DNA from: an uncultured Collinsella sp.
Lineage (GTDB): Bacteria; Actinomycetota; Coriobacteriia; Coriobacteriales; Coriobacteriaceae
Assembly: GCA_900757385.1 (NCBI GenBank)
Contig: CAAENO010000025.1
Coordinates: 1-29,734, forward strand
DNA: 29,734 nt
Direction of reading: 5' to 3'
The position numbers and the translations under genes were made by a program. How positions within the stretch are numbered: position 1 is the stretch's first letter; every line of letters starts with the position of its first letter. The notes beneath the pieces are model-generated. The model saw only the letters and a program-made list of their open reading frames with translations, searched no databases and was not told where the DNA came from. Positions 24,013 to 29,734 of this stretch are shown here, in pieces.

Positions 24013-24105
24013 CGGCTCGGGTGCGTGTCGCTTCCGTCACGTTCTATCAGCATACAAGACGGTTTCGGTTCTTGTCCGTGACGGAAACGGCGCGCACCCG
24101 AGCCG
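24013..24105. repeat. Three-tier nested inverted repeat
   Basis: CGGCTCGGGTGCG (24013-24025) pairs with CGCACCCGAGCCG (24093-24105); TTCCGTCACG (24032-24041) with CGTGACGGAA (24077-24086); ACAAGA (24054-24059) with TCTTGT (24070-24075). All three stems are perfect and separated by small internal loops. AAACAAAG and TTTTAAA border it. It could be a bidirectional terminator or a structured RNA between two minus-strand genes. Confidence 0.8.
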
Positions 24106-24112
24106 TTTTAAA

Positions 24113-24136
24113 GGGGCGCGGCCTCGGTCGCGCCCC
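24113..24136 (-). terminator. Terminator of the kdgK-kdgA transcript
   Basis: GGGGCGCG and CGCGCCCC (24113-24120, 24129-24136) form an 8-pair stem, followed on the minus strand by TTTAAAA. It lies 73 bases beyond the kdgA stop and may act together with the nested hairpin next to it. Confidence 0.6.
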
Positions 24137-24209
24137 CACGATAGAGAGCGAGTCAAGCGGGGAAGTCAAGCAGAAAATCCACCATTTCACCCCGTCTCAG
24201 GCGGCAGGG

Positions 24210-24851
24210 TTAGCCGCGGACCTTCTTGACGACGTCCATGGCCTCGCGGGCGATCTGCTCGACCTTGGAGAAGTCGCCGTCGGCGAACAGGGCCGGCTTG
24301 ACCATCCAGGTGCCACCGCAGGCGATGATGGCGCTGGAGCTCAGGTACTCCTCGACGTTGGCGGTGCTCACGCCGCCGGTGGGCATAAAGCGATGGCCGA
24401 CAAACGGAGCGGCGAGGGCCTTGATGGTGTTCAGGCCGCCATACTGGGCCGCGGGGAAGAACTTGGTGACCTTGAGGCCGAGGTTCTCGGCGGCGGTGAC
24501 CTCGGAGGGGGTCACGGTGCCGGGGAGGACGGGCAGGTCGATGTCGATGCAGTGCTTCACGACGTCCTCGTTGTAACCCGGGGAGACGATGAACTTGGCG
24601 CCGGCGGCGCGGGCCTGCTCAACCTGCTCGACGGTCAGGACGGTGCCGGCGCCAACGCACATCTCGGGCTCGGCGGCGGCCATAGCGGTGATGCACTCGG
24701 CGGCGCAGGCGGTGCGGAAGGTGACCTCGGCGGACTTCATACCAGCTGCCATAAGGGCGTGAGCGAGCGGAGCGGCGTCCTCGACCTTGTCGAGCACGAC
24801 GACCGGCACGATGCCCAGGGATTCAAGCGTGGTGTAGAACTGATCGAACAT
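24210..24851 (-). CDS. kdgA: KDPG aldolase (2-dehydro-3-deoxy-phosphogluconate aldolase)
   Basis: A 213-residue class I aldolase (EC 4.1.2.14) splitting KDPG into pyruvate and glyceraldehyde-3-phosphate. The Schiff-base lysine is Lys130 in VTKFFPAAQYGG, the acid/base residue Glu42 in AEVTFRT; GAGTVLT, KFIVSPG, LPVLPGTVTPSE, FMPTGGV and GGTWM complete the TIM-barrel phosphate and substrate loops. ATG (24851) has AAAGGAA 7 bases upstream; the longer in-frame reading would run into the structured leader. It follows kdgK by 255 bases that hold strong RNA structure. Last step for both uronate branches. Confidence 0.96.
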   Translation of the reverse strand: MFDQFYTTLESLGIVPVVVLDKVEDAAPLAHALMAAGMKSAEVTFRTACAAECITAMAAAEPEMCVGAGTVLTVEQVEQARAAGAKFIVSPGYNEDVVKHCIDIDLPVLPGTVTPSEVTAAENLGLKVTKFFPAAQYGGLNTIKALAAPFVGHRFMPTGGVSTANVEEYLSSSAIIACGGTWMVKPALFADGDFSKVEQIAREAMDVVKKVRG

Positions 24852-24903
24852 GGTATTCCTTTCGATGTGAGGCGCGCACGGGCGCGTGATTGCCAAAGAA
24901 GAT

Positions 24904-24982
24904 TGGCCATGAGCCGGTTCCGGATTGGTTATCGGAGGCACTGCTTGGGGTTCAAGCAATTTCGGAACCGGCTACGAGGCCA
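24904..24982 (-). ncRNA. Structured RNA element in the kdgK-kdgA intergenic region
   Basis: TGGCC and AGCCGGTTCCG (24904-24908, 24912-24922) pair with CGGAACCGGCT and GGCCA (24963-24973, 24978-24982). Within the closed loop TGCTTG (24942-24947) pairs with CAAGCA (24953-24958). The fold is a long closing stem with an internal hairpin and a 19-base single strand, not a plain terminator and without a U-tract. It lies 53 bases before kdgA in the transcript. It may be a cis-acting leader or a processing site. No known riboswitch class was recognised. Confidence 0.5.
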
Positions 24983-25051
24983 GTCGTGAAGGAATGCCAG
25001 ACAAAACCGGAATGGGACTAAGTGGTTCTACCTGGCCGGAGGAATCGGGGA

Positions 25052-25091
25052 GCGGGCTGCAGAGGTATGGGTATGGAAAGCTGCAGTCCGC
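25052..25091 (-). terminator. Hairpin directly behind kdgK
   Basis: GCGGGCTGCAG (25052-25062) pairs with CTGCAGTCCGC (25081-25091), 11 pairs with one wobble and an 18-base loop. No U-tract follows, so partial termination or 3'-end stabilisation of kdgK mRNA is more likely than a full stop. Confidence 0.5.
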
Positions 25092-25106
25092 GGAATGGGG
25101 AACGAA

Positions 25107-26141
25107 TTAACGGGCGACGCGGGTGCCACCGTCGGCGGCGTTGGCCACAGCGGCGATCTCGTCGGCGGTCACCAGATTGGAATCGCCCTTGATGGTGAGC
25201 TTGAGGATCGAGGCCGCGATGGCGTAGTTGACGGCGTCCTGCGGGTCAAAGTCGTTGATGAGGGCATGGACGAGGCCGGCGTTGAAAGCGTCGCCGGCGG
25301 CAACGCCCTCGAGCACATGCACGTCGTGAGCAGGGGAGAACCAGTGCTCGCCGCTCTCGGCGTCAAAGAGCATGCCCATCCAGATGGAGCGCTCGACGCA
25401 GGAGATGTTGCGGACGACCGAGGCGACCTTCTTGCAACCGTACTCGGCGCAGATCTGACGGGCCATCTCGACGTAGGTGTCGCGCTCCTCGATTCCGTGG
25501 GCAAGGGAGCCGGAGACGCAGGTCATACCAAGGCCGGCGGGTGCGTCCTCGTCGTTGGCGATGCAGATGTCGACGAGTGGCAGGAGCTCCTTCATGGTTG
25601 CCTGCGACTTCTCGGGCGACCACATCTTGCCGCGATAGTTCACGTCGCACACGGTGGTGATGCCCTTGGCGCGGCAAGCGGTGAGGGCATCCTTGCAGGC
25701 AGCGGCCATCTCGTCGGACACGGCGGGAGTCACGCCAGAGAAGTAGAAGACATCGACGCCCTTGAGGATTTCGTCCCAATCAAAGACGTCGCGCTTGGCC
25801 ATGTTGATGGCGGAATACTTGCGGTCGTAGACGCAGCCGTTGCCGCGCTGCGAGGCGCCAACCTCAAACACATAGGAGCCAAGACGGTCGCCCTGGCGCA
25901 CGACGCGCGTGGTGTCGACGCCGTAAGCCTTCAGCGAGCGAAGGGCGCACTCGCCCAGGCGGTTGGCCGGAACAACGGAGACGTAAGCGGCCTTGTCGCC
26001 CTGATAGGCCAGGGAAAGCGCGGTGTTGGCCTCGGCGCCGCCGTAGCGAACGTCAAACTCGGTGGCCTGTTCAATGCGCAAGTGATCTTTGGGCGAGAGC
26101 CTCATCATGATCTCGCCGAAGGTAAGAACCGTTTTACCCAT
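25107..26141 (-). CDS. kdgK: 2-keto-3-deoxygluconate kinase KdgK (PfkB family)
   Basis: A 344-residue PfkB-family kinase phosphorylating KDG to KDPG (EC 2.7.1.45). The N-terminus VLTFGEIMMRLSP and RYGGAEANTALSLA are typical of KDG kinases. The C-terminal signature is EGVAAGDAFNAGLVHAL with catalytic Asp284; the usual GAGD reads AAGD here, a small variation in the anion hole. ATG (26141) follows AAGAAGGAGC by 8 bases; extra upstream residues in the longest reading have no family similarity. It is divergent from the kdgR-like gene and shares its operator region, so local repression is likely. The product goes to kdgA downstream. Confidence 0.94.
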   Translation of the reverse strand: MGKTVLTFGEIMMRLSPKDHLRIEQATEFDVRYGGAEANTALSLAYQGDKAAYVSVVPANRLGECALRSLKAYGVDTTRVVRQGDRLGSYVFEVGASQRGNGCVYDRKYSAINMAKRDVFDWDEILKGVDVFYFSGVTPAVSDEMAAACKDALTACRAKGITTVCDVNYRGKMWSPEKSQATMKELLPLVDICIANDEDAPAGLGMTCVSGSLAHGIEERDTYVEMARQICAEYGCKKVASVVRNISCVERSIWMGMLFDAESGEHWFSPAHDVHVLEGVAAGDAFNAGLVHALINDFDPQDAVNYAIAASILKLTIKGDSNLVTADEIAAVANAADGGTRVAR

Positions 26142-26184
26142 GGTCGCGCAGCTCCTTCTTGCTCGTGCGTACACCTTTGATATG

Positions 26185-26242
26185 GCGTTGGCACGGAGGT
26201 GCCAAGACGGTAGGGTGCATCTTTGCCCCTCCGTGCCAACGC
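26185..26242 (-). promoter_or_regulatory. kdgK leader with two mutually exclusive hairpins
   Basis: GCGTTGGCACGGAGG (26185-26199) pairs perfectly with CCTCCGTGCCAACGC (26228-26242), a 15-pair stem. The same left arm can instead make a compact hairpin, TTGGCAC-GGAG-GTGCCAA (26188-26205). In the kdgK transcript these exclude each other, 44 bases before the start codon. No U-tract follows. A switch is possible but no ligand-binding core was recognised. Confidence 0.5.
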
Positions 26243-26246
26243 TCGC

Positions 26247-26292
26247 CGAAATCGGTTTACGAAATCGGTTTCGTTTCGAGTTGTAGTATACT
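26247..26292. promoter_or_regulatory. kdgK/kdgR divergent operator and promoter
   Basis: CGAAATCGGTTT occurs twice in direct, touching copies (26247-26258 and 26260-26271), each a LacI-type near-palindrome AAATCGGTTT with central CG, centres 13 bases apart. AGTATACT (26285-26292) is self-complementary and offers a -10 TATACT to both strands. For kdgK a -35-like TTGCAA lies 15 bases further out, so the operators would fall just after its start of transcription; for the regulator gene they fall upstream of the -10. The sequence differs from GTGAACGTTCAC. Confidence 0.7.
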
Positions 26293-26375
26293 CACCTACA
26301 GCGTTTTGCAACCGAGATTTTTAAAAAATGCCTAAAATGGCTCAGACCGCCGACAATTGGGAAACGGGGTGCGCT

Positions 26376-27398
26376 ATGGCGCAGATGAGAATCAAGGACA
26401 TTGCCGCCGCGGCGGGCGTGAGCCCGGCCACGGTCTCGCGCTATCTCAATAACCGCCCCGGGCAGATGACCGAGGAGACCCGCGCCCGCATCGCGGCGGT
26501 TATCGAGCGCACCGGCTATCGCCCACGTGCCGCCGCACGCAATCTGCGCAGCTCGCGCACCAACCTCATCGGCGTGATTCTGGCCGACATCGCCAACCCG
26601 TTCTCCAGCGCCATGCTCGAAGGGCTTTCCGCCAGCGCCGCCGCGCGCGGCTGCTCGCTCATGACGGCCATTAGCGGCAACGACCCCGCCAAGGAGGCAG
26701 AGTCGCTCACCAGACTTATCGATGCCGGCGTGGACGGCCTGGTCGTCAACACCTGTGGCGGCAACGACGAGGCAATCGCCGCGGCCGCGGGACGCCTACC
26801 CGTTGTGTTACTCGACCGCGACGTTGCCGATGGTGGCATCGATCTGGTGACCTCCAACAACCGTGAGCTGGTCGCCGGCCTGGTAGACGCCTTGACCGCT
26901 GCCGGCAGCGAGCGCCTGTGCCTACTTACCGAGGCAAGCGACGACAGCCCCGTGCGTCGCGAGCGCGCCGAGGCCTTTGCCGACGAGCTCTCGCGCCGCG
27001 ACCTTGCGGGCGAGGTCGTCACCCTGGCCGACGGCGGCGCCACGGGCGTCGGCCGCCTGGACGAGACTATTCGCGGCAACGCAGGCAAAAAACTCGGCCT
27101 TATTGCCGTCAACGGCTTGGTCTTTTTGCGTCTGACCGAGGCGCTGGCGCAGCTTGGCCCCTCGCTGCCGGCGGGTCTCAAGATCGCGACGTTTGACGAT
27201 TACCCCTGGAACCATGTGCTCTTTGGCGGTGTGACCACGGCCGCGCAGGACACCCTCACCATTGCCGAGCGCGTAGTCGAGCGTCTGTCCGAGCGCATCG
27301 ATGTCGTTACCACTACGGTGGGCGAGGCCGCAAGGCTCGCCCCCAAGCGCATCGAGGTCCCCGGCCACATCGAACACCGCGCTTCGACCTCGCGCTAA
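26376..27398 (+). CDS. LacI-family regulator, KdgR-like
   Basis: A 340-residue LacI/GalR protein. The helix-turn-helix is canonical (IKDIAAAAGVSPATVSRYLN, about residues 5-25), with hinge RAAARNLRSSRTNLIGVIL and an effector domain containing ANPFSSAMLEGL, DGLVVNTCGGN and KIATFDDYPWNHVLFGGVTT. ATG 26376 has a modest GGGG site 7 bases upstream; ATG 26385 also fits. It is divergent from kdgK with shared operators, so it probably represses kdgK-kdgA and itself, relieved by KDG or a related acid, as Bacillus subtilis KdgR (also LacI family) does. That effector is inferred. No hairpin terminator was found before the next gene. Confidence 0.88.
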   Translation: MAQMRIKDIAAAAGVSPATVSRYLNNRPGQMTEETRARIAAVIERTGYRPRAAARNLRSSRTNLIGVILADIANPFSSAMLEGLSASAAARGCSLMTAISGNDPAKEAESLTRLIDAGVDGLVVNTCGGNDEAIAAAAGRLPVVLLDRDVADGGIDLVTSNNRELVAGLVDALTAAGSERLCLLTEASDDSPVRRERAEAFADELSRRDLAGEVVTLADGGATGVGRLDETIRGNAGKKLGLIAVNGLVFLRLTEALAQLGPSLPAGLKIATFDDYPWNHVLFGGVTTAAQDTLTIAERVVERLSERIDVVTTTVGEAARLAPKRIEVPGHIEHRASTSR

Positions 27399-27451
27399 CT
27401 ACTCGTTCGCAACTGCCTGTTCGCACACGTTTTTTGAGCGCTTGATACGCT

Positions 27452-27485
27452 TTAACCCTGCGGAAACATTTTTCTGCGATAGTAT
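27452..27485 (+). promoter_or_regulatory. Possible GlnR box and -10 upstream of the GS-like gene
   Basis: TTAAC-CCTGCG-GAAAC (27452-27467) matches the actinobacterial GlnR consensus gTnAC-n6-GaAAC except at the first base. TAGTAT (27480-27485) follows 12 bases later as a possible -10, so the box covers the -35 region. A GlnR-like regulator is encoded two genes downstream in the same direction, which supports the reading. One short match could be chance. Confidence 0.45.
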
Positions 27486-27532
27486 CTGCGATATAGACCA
27501 GTCGAAACCCGCCCGAAAGAAAGGGGAGCGAC

Positions 27533-28870
27533 ATGAACCAGCAGAACATCGATTACGTACTCCGCTCCGTAGAGCAGCGTGACATCCGCTTTGTGCGTCT
27601 GTGGTTTGTCGACATTCTCGGCCGCCTCAAGAACTTTGCCATTAGCCCCGAGGACCTCGAGGTCGCTTTTGAGGAGGGTATTGGCTTTGACGGCTCCGCT
27701 ATCGAGGGCTTTGCCACGCCCGAGGAAGCCGACATGCTCGCATTCCCCGATGCTTCGACCTTCCAAATCCTGCCGTGGCGCCCGAGCCACAACGGCGTCG
27801 CCCGCGTGTTCTGCGACGTGTGCACTCCCGATCGCAAGCCGTTTGCCGGCGACCCACGCGATGCCCTGCGCCGCATGTTCCGCAAGGCCGAGAAGGCTGG
27901 CTATCTGCTCAACGTGGGTGCCGAGCTGGAGTATTACTACTTCCCCGACGAGCACCCCCCCGAGCCGCTCGACAACGTGGGCTACTTCGATCTTTCGGTG
28001 AGCGATGCCGCCCGCGACCTGCGCCGCAACACGGTCCTCACGCTCGAGAAGATGTCCGTGCCCGTGGAGTACACCTTCCACGCCGCCGGTCGCTCGCAGC
28101 ACGGCATGAGCCTGCGCCACGCCGAGGCCCTGAGCATGTCCGACGCCATCACCACGGCCAAGCTCATCATTAAGCAGCAGGCCTACGAGAGCGGTTGCCA
28201 CGCTTCCTTTATGCCCAAGCCGTTGGCGGGCGAGGACGGCAGCGCTATGTTCTTGTGCCAGTCGCTGTTCGACCACGACGGCAACAACGTCTTTTGGGGC
28301 GAGGATGACGAGAAGTATCATCTCTCCGACGTCGCCAAGCACTATATGGCCGGTATCTTGGCGCACGCGCGCGAGATCAGCGCCATCACCAATCCCACGG
28401 TCAACTCGTATAAGCGCATCACCACGGGTGGCGACTCCGTGCCGCAGTACGCCACGTGGGGCCTGCGCAACCGCGCGAGTATGGTCCGCATTCCGGTTTA
28501 CAAGCCCGGCAAGCAGCTGTCCACGCGCATCGAGCTTCGCAGCCCCGACCCCATGGCCAATCCGTACCTGGTCAACGCCGTCACGCTGGCGGCTGGTCTG
28601 GACGGCATCGAGCGCAAGCTGGAGCTCCCGCCCGAGGCAACGGCCGAGACGCTCAAGCTTACCGACCGTCAGATGGTCGAGGCCGGCTACGCGCCGCTGC
28701 CGCGCTCGCTCAAAGAGGCGCTCGACGTGTTTGAGGACTCGCAGTTTATGAAGGATGCCCTCGGCGAGCACATCCACAGCTTCTTCCTCAAAAAGAAGCG
28801 CGACGAGTGGCATAAGTTTGAGTCTACGATCACCGAGTGGGAGATCAAGCACTACCTGGCGAACTCCTAA
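27533..28870 (+). CDS. Glutamine synthetase-like protein with altered active site
   Basis: A 445-residue protein that aligns along its length with type I-alpha glutamine synthetase. Conserved features include GFDGSAIEGF (Asp53), GAELEYYYF (Glu131, Glu133), FMPKP, NPTVNSYKR, RNRASMVRIP and RIELRSPDP (Glu334). However, the usual HHEVAPGQHE reads FHAAGRSQHG, replacing two metal-binding glutamates with Ala184 and Gly191. GSGMHxH reads GSAMFLC, replacing the metal-binding histidine with Phe240, and the flap GYEAP is GGDSVP. Three of six metal ligands are lost, so normal synthetase activity is unlikely. GAAAGGGGAG precedes ATG 27533. It is followed 50 bases later by a GlnR-like regulator; a sensory or regulatory role is possible. 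Confidence 0.88.
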   Translation: MNQQNIDYVLRSVEQRDIRFVRLWFVDILGRLKNFAISPEDLEVAFEEGIGFDGSAIEGFATPEEADMLAFPDASTFQILPWRPSHNGVARVFCDVCTPDRKPFAGDPRDALRRMFRKAEKAGYLLNVGAELEYYYFPDEHPPEPLDNVGYFDLSVSDAARDLRRNTVLTLEKMSVPVEYTFHAAGRSQHGMSLRHAEALSMSDAITTAKLIIKQQAYESGCHASFMPKPLAGEDGSAMFLCQSLFDHDGNNVFWGEDDEKYHLSDVAKHYMAGILAHAREISAITNPTVNSYKRITTGGDSVPQYATWGLRNRASMVRIPVYKPGKQLSTRIELRSPDPMANPYLVNAVTLAAGLDGIERKLELPPEATAETLKLTDRQMVEAGYAPLPRSLKEALDVFEDSQFMKDALGEHIHSFFLKKKRDEWHKFESTITEWEIKHYLANS

Positions 28871-28920
28871 TCGCGCTGGCTTGTTCCAGTACGATTGAGC
28901 TCATTTCTTTGGAGGTCGAT

Positions 28921-29583
28921 ATGTCCGAAAAGAGTGCCCTGTTCATGGCGCGCACGACGCGCTTCCACGAGTTTGCCCGCAGCTTGACGACTACCCTGGG
29001 TGTCGAGGTGAGCCTGGCAACCCCTGATTCGCCAACTGCGGCGCACGACTTTGACCTGCTGATCCTCGATTCCGACGGCATCCGCAGCGACCGCATCGAT
29101 CAGATTGCCAAGTGGCTTGACGATCGCGGCGGTGTCCCCATGTTGGTGATCGTCGACGATGAGGCGCTCGGTACCCTGCGCCTGCCGAATCACGCGCATG
29201 CCGACTTTGTGTGCCCCACGGCGACGCCCAACGAGCTTAAGGCTCGCGCGCAGCGCCTGATGGGCGAGGAGGAGACCGTCACCGCCGACGATGTGCTCAA
29301 CATCGATAACCTCGAGATTAATCTGGCTACCTACCAGGTGACACTCGATAACGAGCCCATCGACCTGACGCTGATGGAGTACTCGCTGCTGAGCTTTTTG
29401 GCGACGCATCCCAATCGCGCCTACAGCCGCGAGGTGCTGCTGCACCGCGTGTGGGGCTTTGAGTACTGCGGCGGCACGCGCACCGTCGACGTGCACATCC
29501 GACGCATCCGCTCCAAGGTGGGCCCGCAGATCGCGGCACACATCACCACCGTCCGCGGCGTGGGCTATCTGTTTAAGGACTAG
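28921..29583 (+). CDS. GlnR-like orphan OmpR-family regulator
   Basis: A 220-residue regulator. Residues 1-115 are an atypical receiver: the N-terminal acidic pair is missing (SALFMARTT where DD is expected) and the usual Lys is absent, while Asp50 in FDLLILDSD is kept, as in actinobacterial GlnR. Residues about 125-218 are an OmpR/PhoB winged helix (IDLTLMEYSLLSFLATHPNR, REVLLHRVWGFEYCGGTRTVDVHIRRIRSKVG, TVRGVGYLF). GGAGG lies 5 bases before ATG 28921. No sensor kinase is next to it. The GS-like neighbour and the GlnR-like box upstream point to nitrogen control, but a general OmpR orphan cannot be excluded. Confidence 0.82.
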   Translation: MSEKSALFMARTTRFHEFARSLTTTLGVEVSLATPDSPTAAHDFDLLILDSDGIRSDRIDQIAKWLDDRGGVPMLVIVDDEALGTLRLPNHAHADFVCPTATPNELKARAQRLMGEEETVTADDVLNIDNLEINLATYQVTLDNEPIDLTLMEYSLLSFLATHPNRAYSREVLLHRVWGFEYCGGTRTVDVHIRRIRSKVGPQIAAHITTVRGVGYLFKD

Positions 29584-29587
29584 ATTT

Positions 29588-29624
29588 CCACCACAAAGGG
29601 GACAGGCACCTTTGTGGTGGTTTT
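29588..29624 (+). terminator. Terminator of the GS-like/GlnR-like pair
   Basis: CCACCACAAAGG (29588-29599) pairs perfectly with CCTTTGTGGTGG (29609-29620) over a 9-base loop, followed by TTTT. It lies four bases after the regulator's stop codon. The remaining 110 bases of the window hold no gene that can be supported. Confidence 0.9.
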
Positions 29625-29734
29625 GACGCAGGTGCGGGTTCCTTTCGAGTTTGCAGCAGAACTTAAGCCTTCCTAAAAGATTGCGTTCTCATACACTTGC
29701 GCCCGCATATTGGGGTACAACTCAACGTGAACAA

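Larger units (their letters stand above)
23842..24209. other. 368-base gap between the membrane protein gene and kdgA
   Basis: No gene is seen. It contains a 12-pair hairpin in the leader of the membrane protein gene (23882-23945), a large nested hairpin (24013-24105) and a compact hairpin behind kdgA (24113-24136). About 70 bases on either side of these are featureless. Confidence 0.65.

Noticed and set aside
24925..25110. 61-codon plus-strand frame in the kdgK-kdgA gap
   Set aside because: It needs a TTG start without a binding site and coincides with the RNA stem arms, which better explain its sequence constraints.
27399..27440. Terminator behind the kdgR-like gene
   Set aside because: There is a T-run (TTTTTTG) and two GTTCGCA direct repeats but no stem of useful length before it, so no terminator is called.
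29640..29734. Promoter of a gene beyond the window end
   Set aside because: TTGCGT and TACAAC can be found but spacing is poor and no downstream gene is visible to support it.

Overview
The window looks like a chromosomal segment from a high-GC anaerobic gut actinobacterium of the Coriobacteriia, most likely Collinsella or a close relative. This is inferred from GC-rich codon use, GTG starts, many strong hairpin terminators and protein character (an actinobacterial GlnR-like regulator, a group I-alpha glutamine synthetase relative). No marker gene in the window proves it. There is no transposase, integrase, phage gene, tRNA, rRNA or CRISPR array, and the organisation is that of a core or accessory metabolic island.

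About 26 kb (219-27398) is devoted mainly to pectin and hexuronate use. Left part, plus strand: a LacI-family regulator (219-1298); then uxaC, uxaB and uxaA (1758-6359), which take galacturonate through tagaturonate and altronate to 2-keto-3-deoxygluconate (KDG); then a GPH-type sugar/uronide importer (6739-8298), a GH28 polygalacturonase (8413-10008), a two-domain pectin methylesterase/alpha-beta hydrolase fusion (10140-12305) and an SGNH esterase (12375-13043); then a GH105 unsaturated-uronyl hydrolase (13151-14389) followed by a TIM-barrel isomerase, a GltD-like oxidoreductase and an old-yellow-enzyme-type flavoenzyme (14391-18764) whose roles are not obvious. Minus strand: an RpiB-type isomerase (dhuI-like) and kduD (18905-20386) convert the 4,5-unsaturated uronate product to KDG; kdgK and kdgA (24210-26141) finish KDG to pyruvate plus glyceraldehyde-3-phosphate. 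None of the pectin-active enzymes has a signal peptide, so the strategy appears to be import of (methylated, acetylated or unsaturated) oligogalacturonides and processing inside the cell.

The main regulatory result is a palindromic operator, core GTGAACGTTCAC, found in pairs in front of uxaC, the importer, GH105 and (wider spacing) kduD. In the first three the two operator centres are 38-41 bp apart, with a possible -10 between them and an accessory CCGTTCA half-site about 26 bp further upstream. A second, different operator (overlapping CGAAATCGGTTT copies) sits between kdgK and a second LacI-family gene (kdgR-like, 26376-27398). A GntR/FCD regulator (20774-21466) is a third candidate regulator. 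Between these lie an apparently unrelated AlbA_2/ATPase-type regulator with its own perfect palindromic operators (21657-23007) and a YczE-like membrane protein (23164-23841).

The right end (27533-29583) pairs a glutamine-synthetase-like protein that has lost three of the six canonical metal ligands with an orphan GlnR-like OmpR-family regulator. A GlnR-box-like sequence lies in front of the pair. This looks like a degenerate-enzyme/regulator nitrogen module and is one of the most unusual items here.
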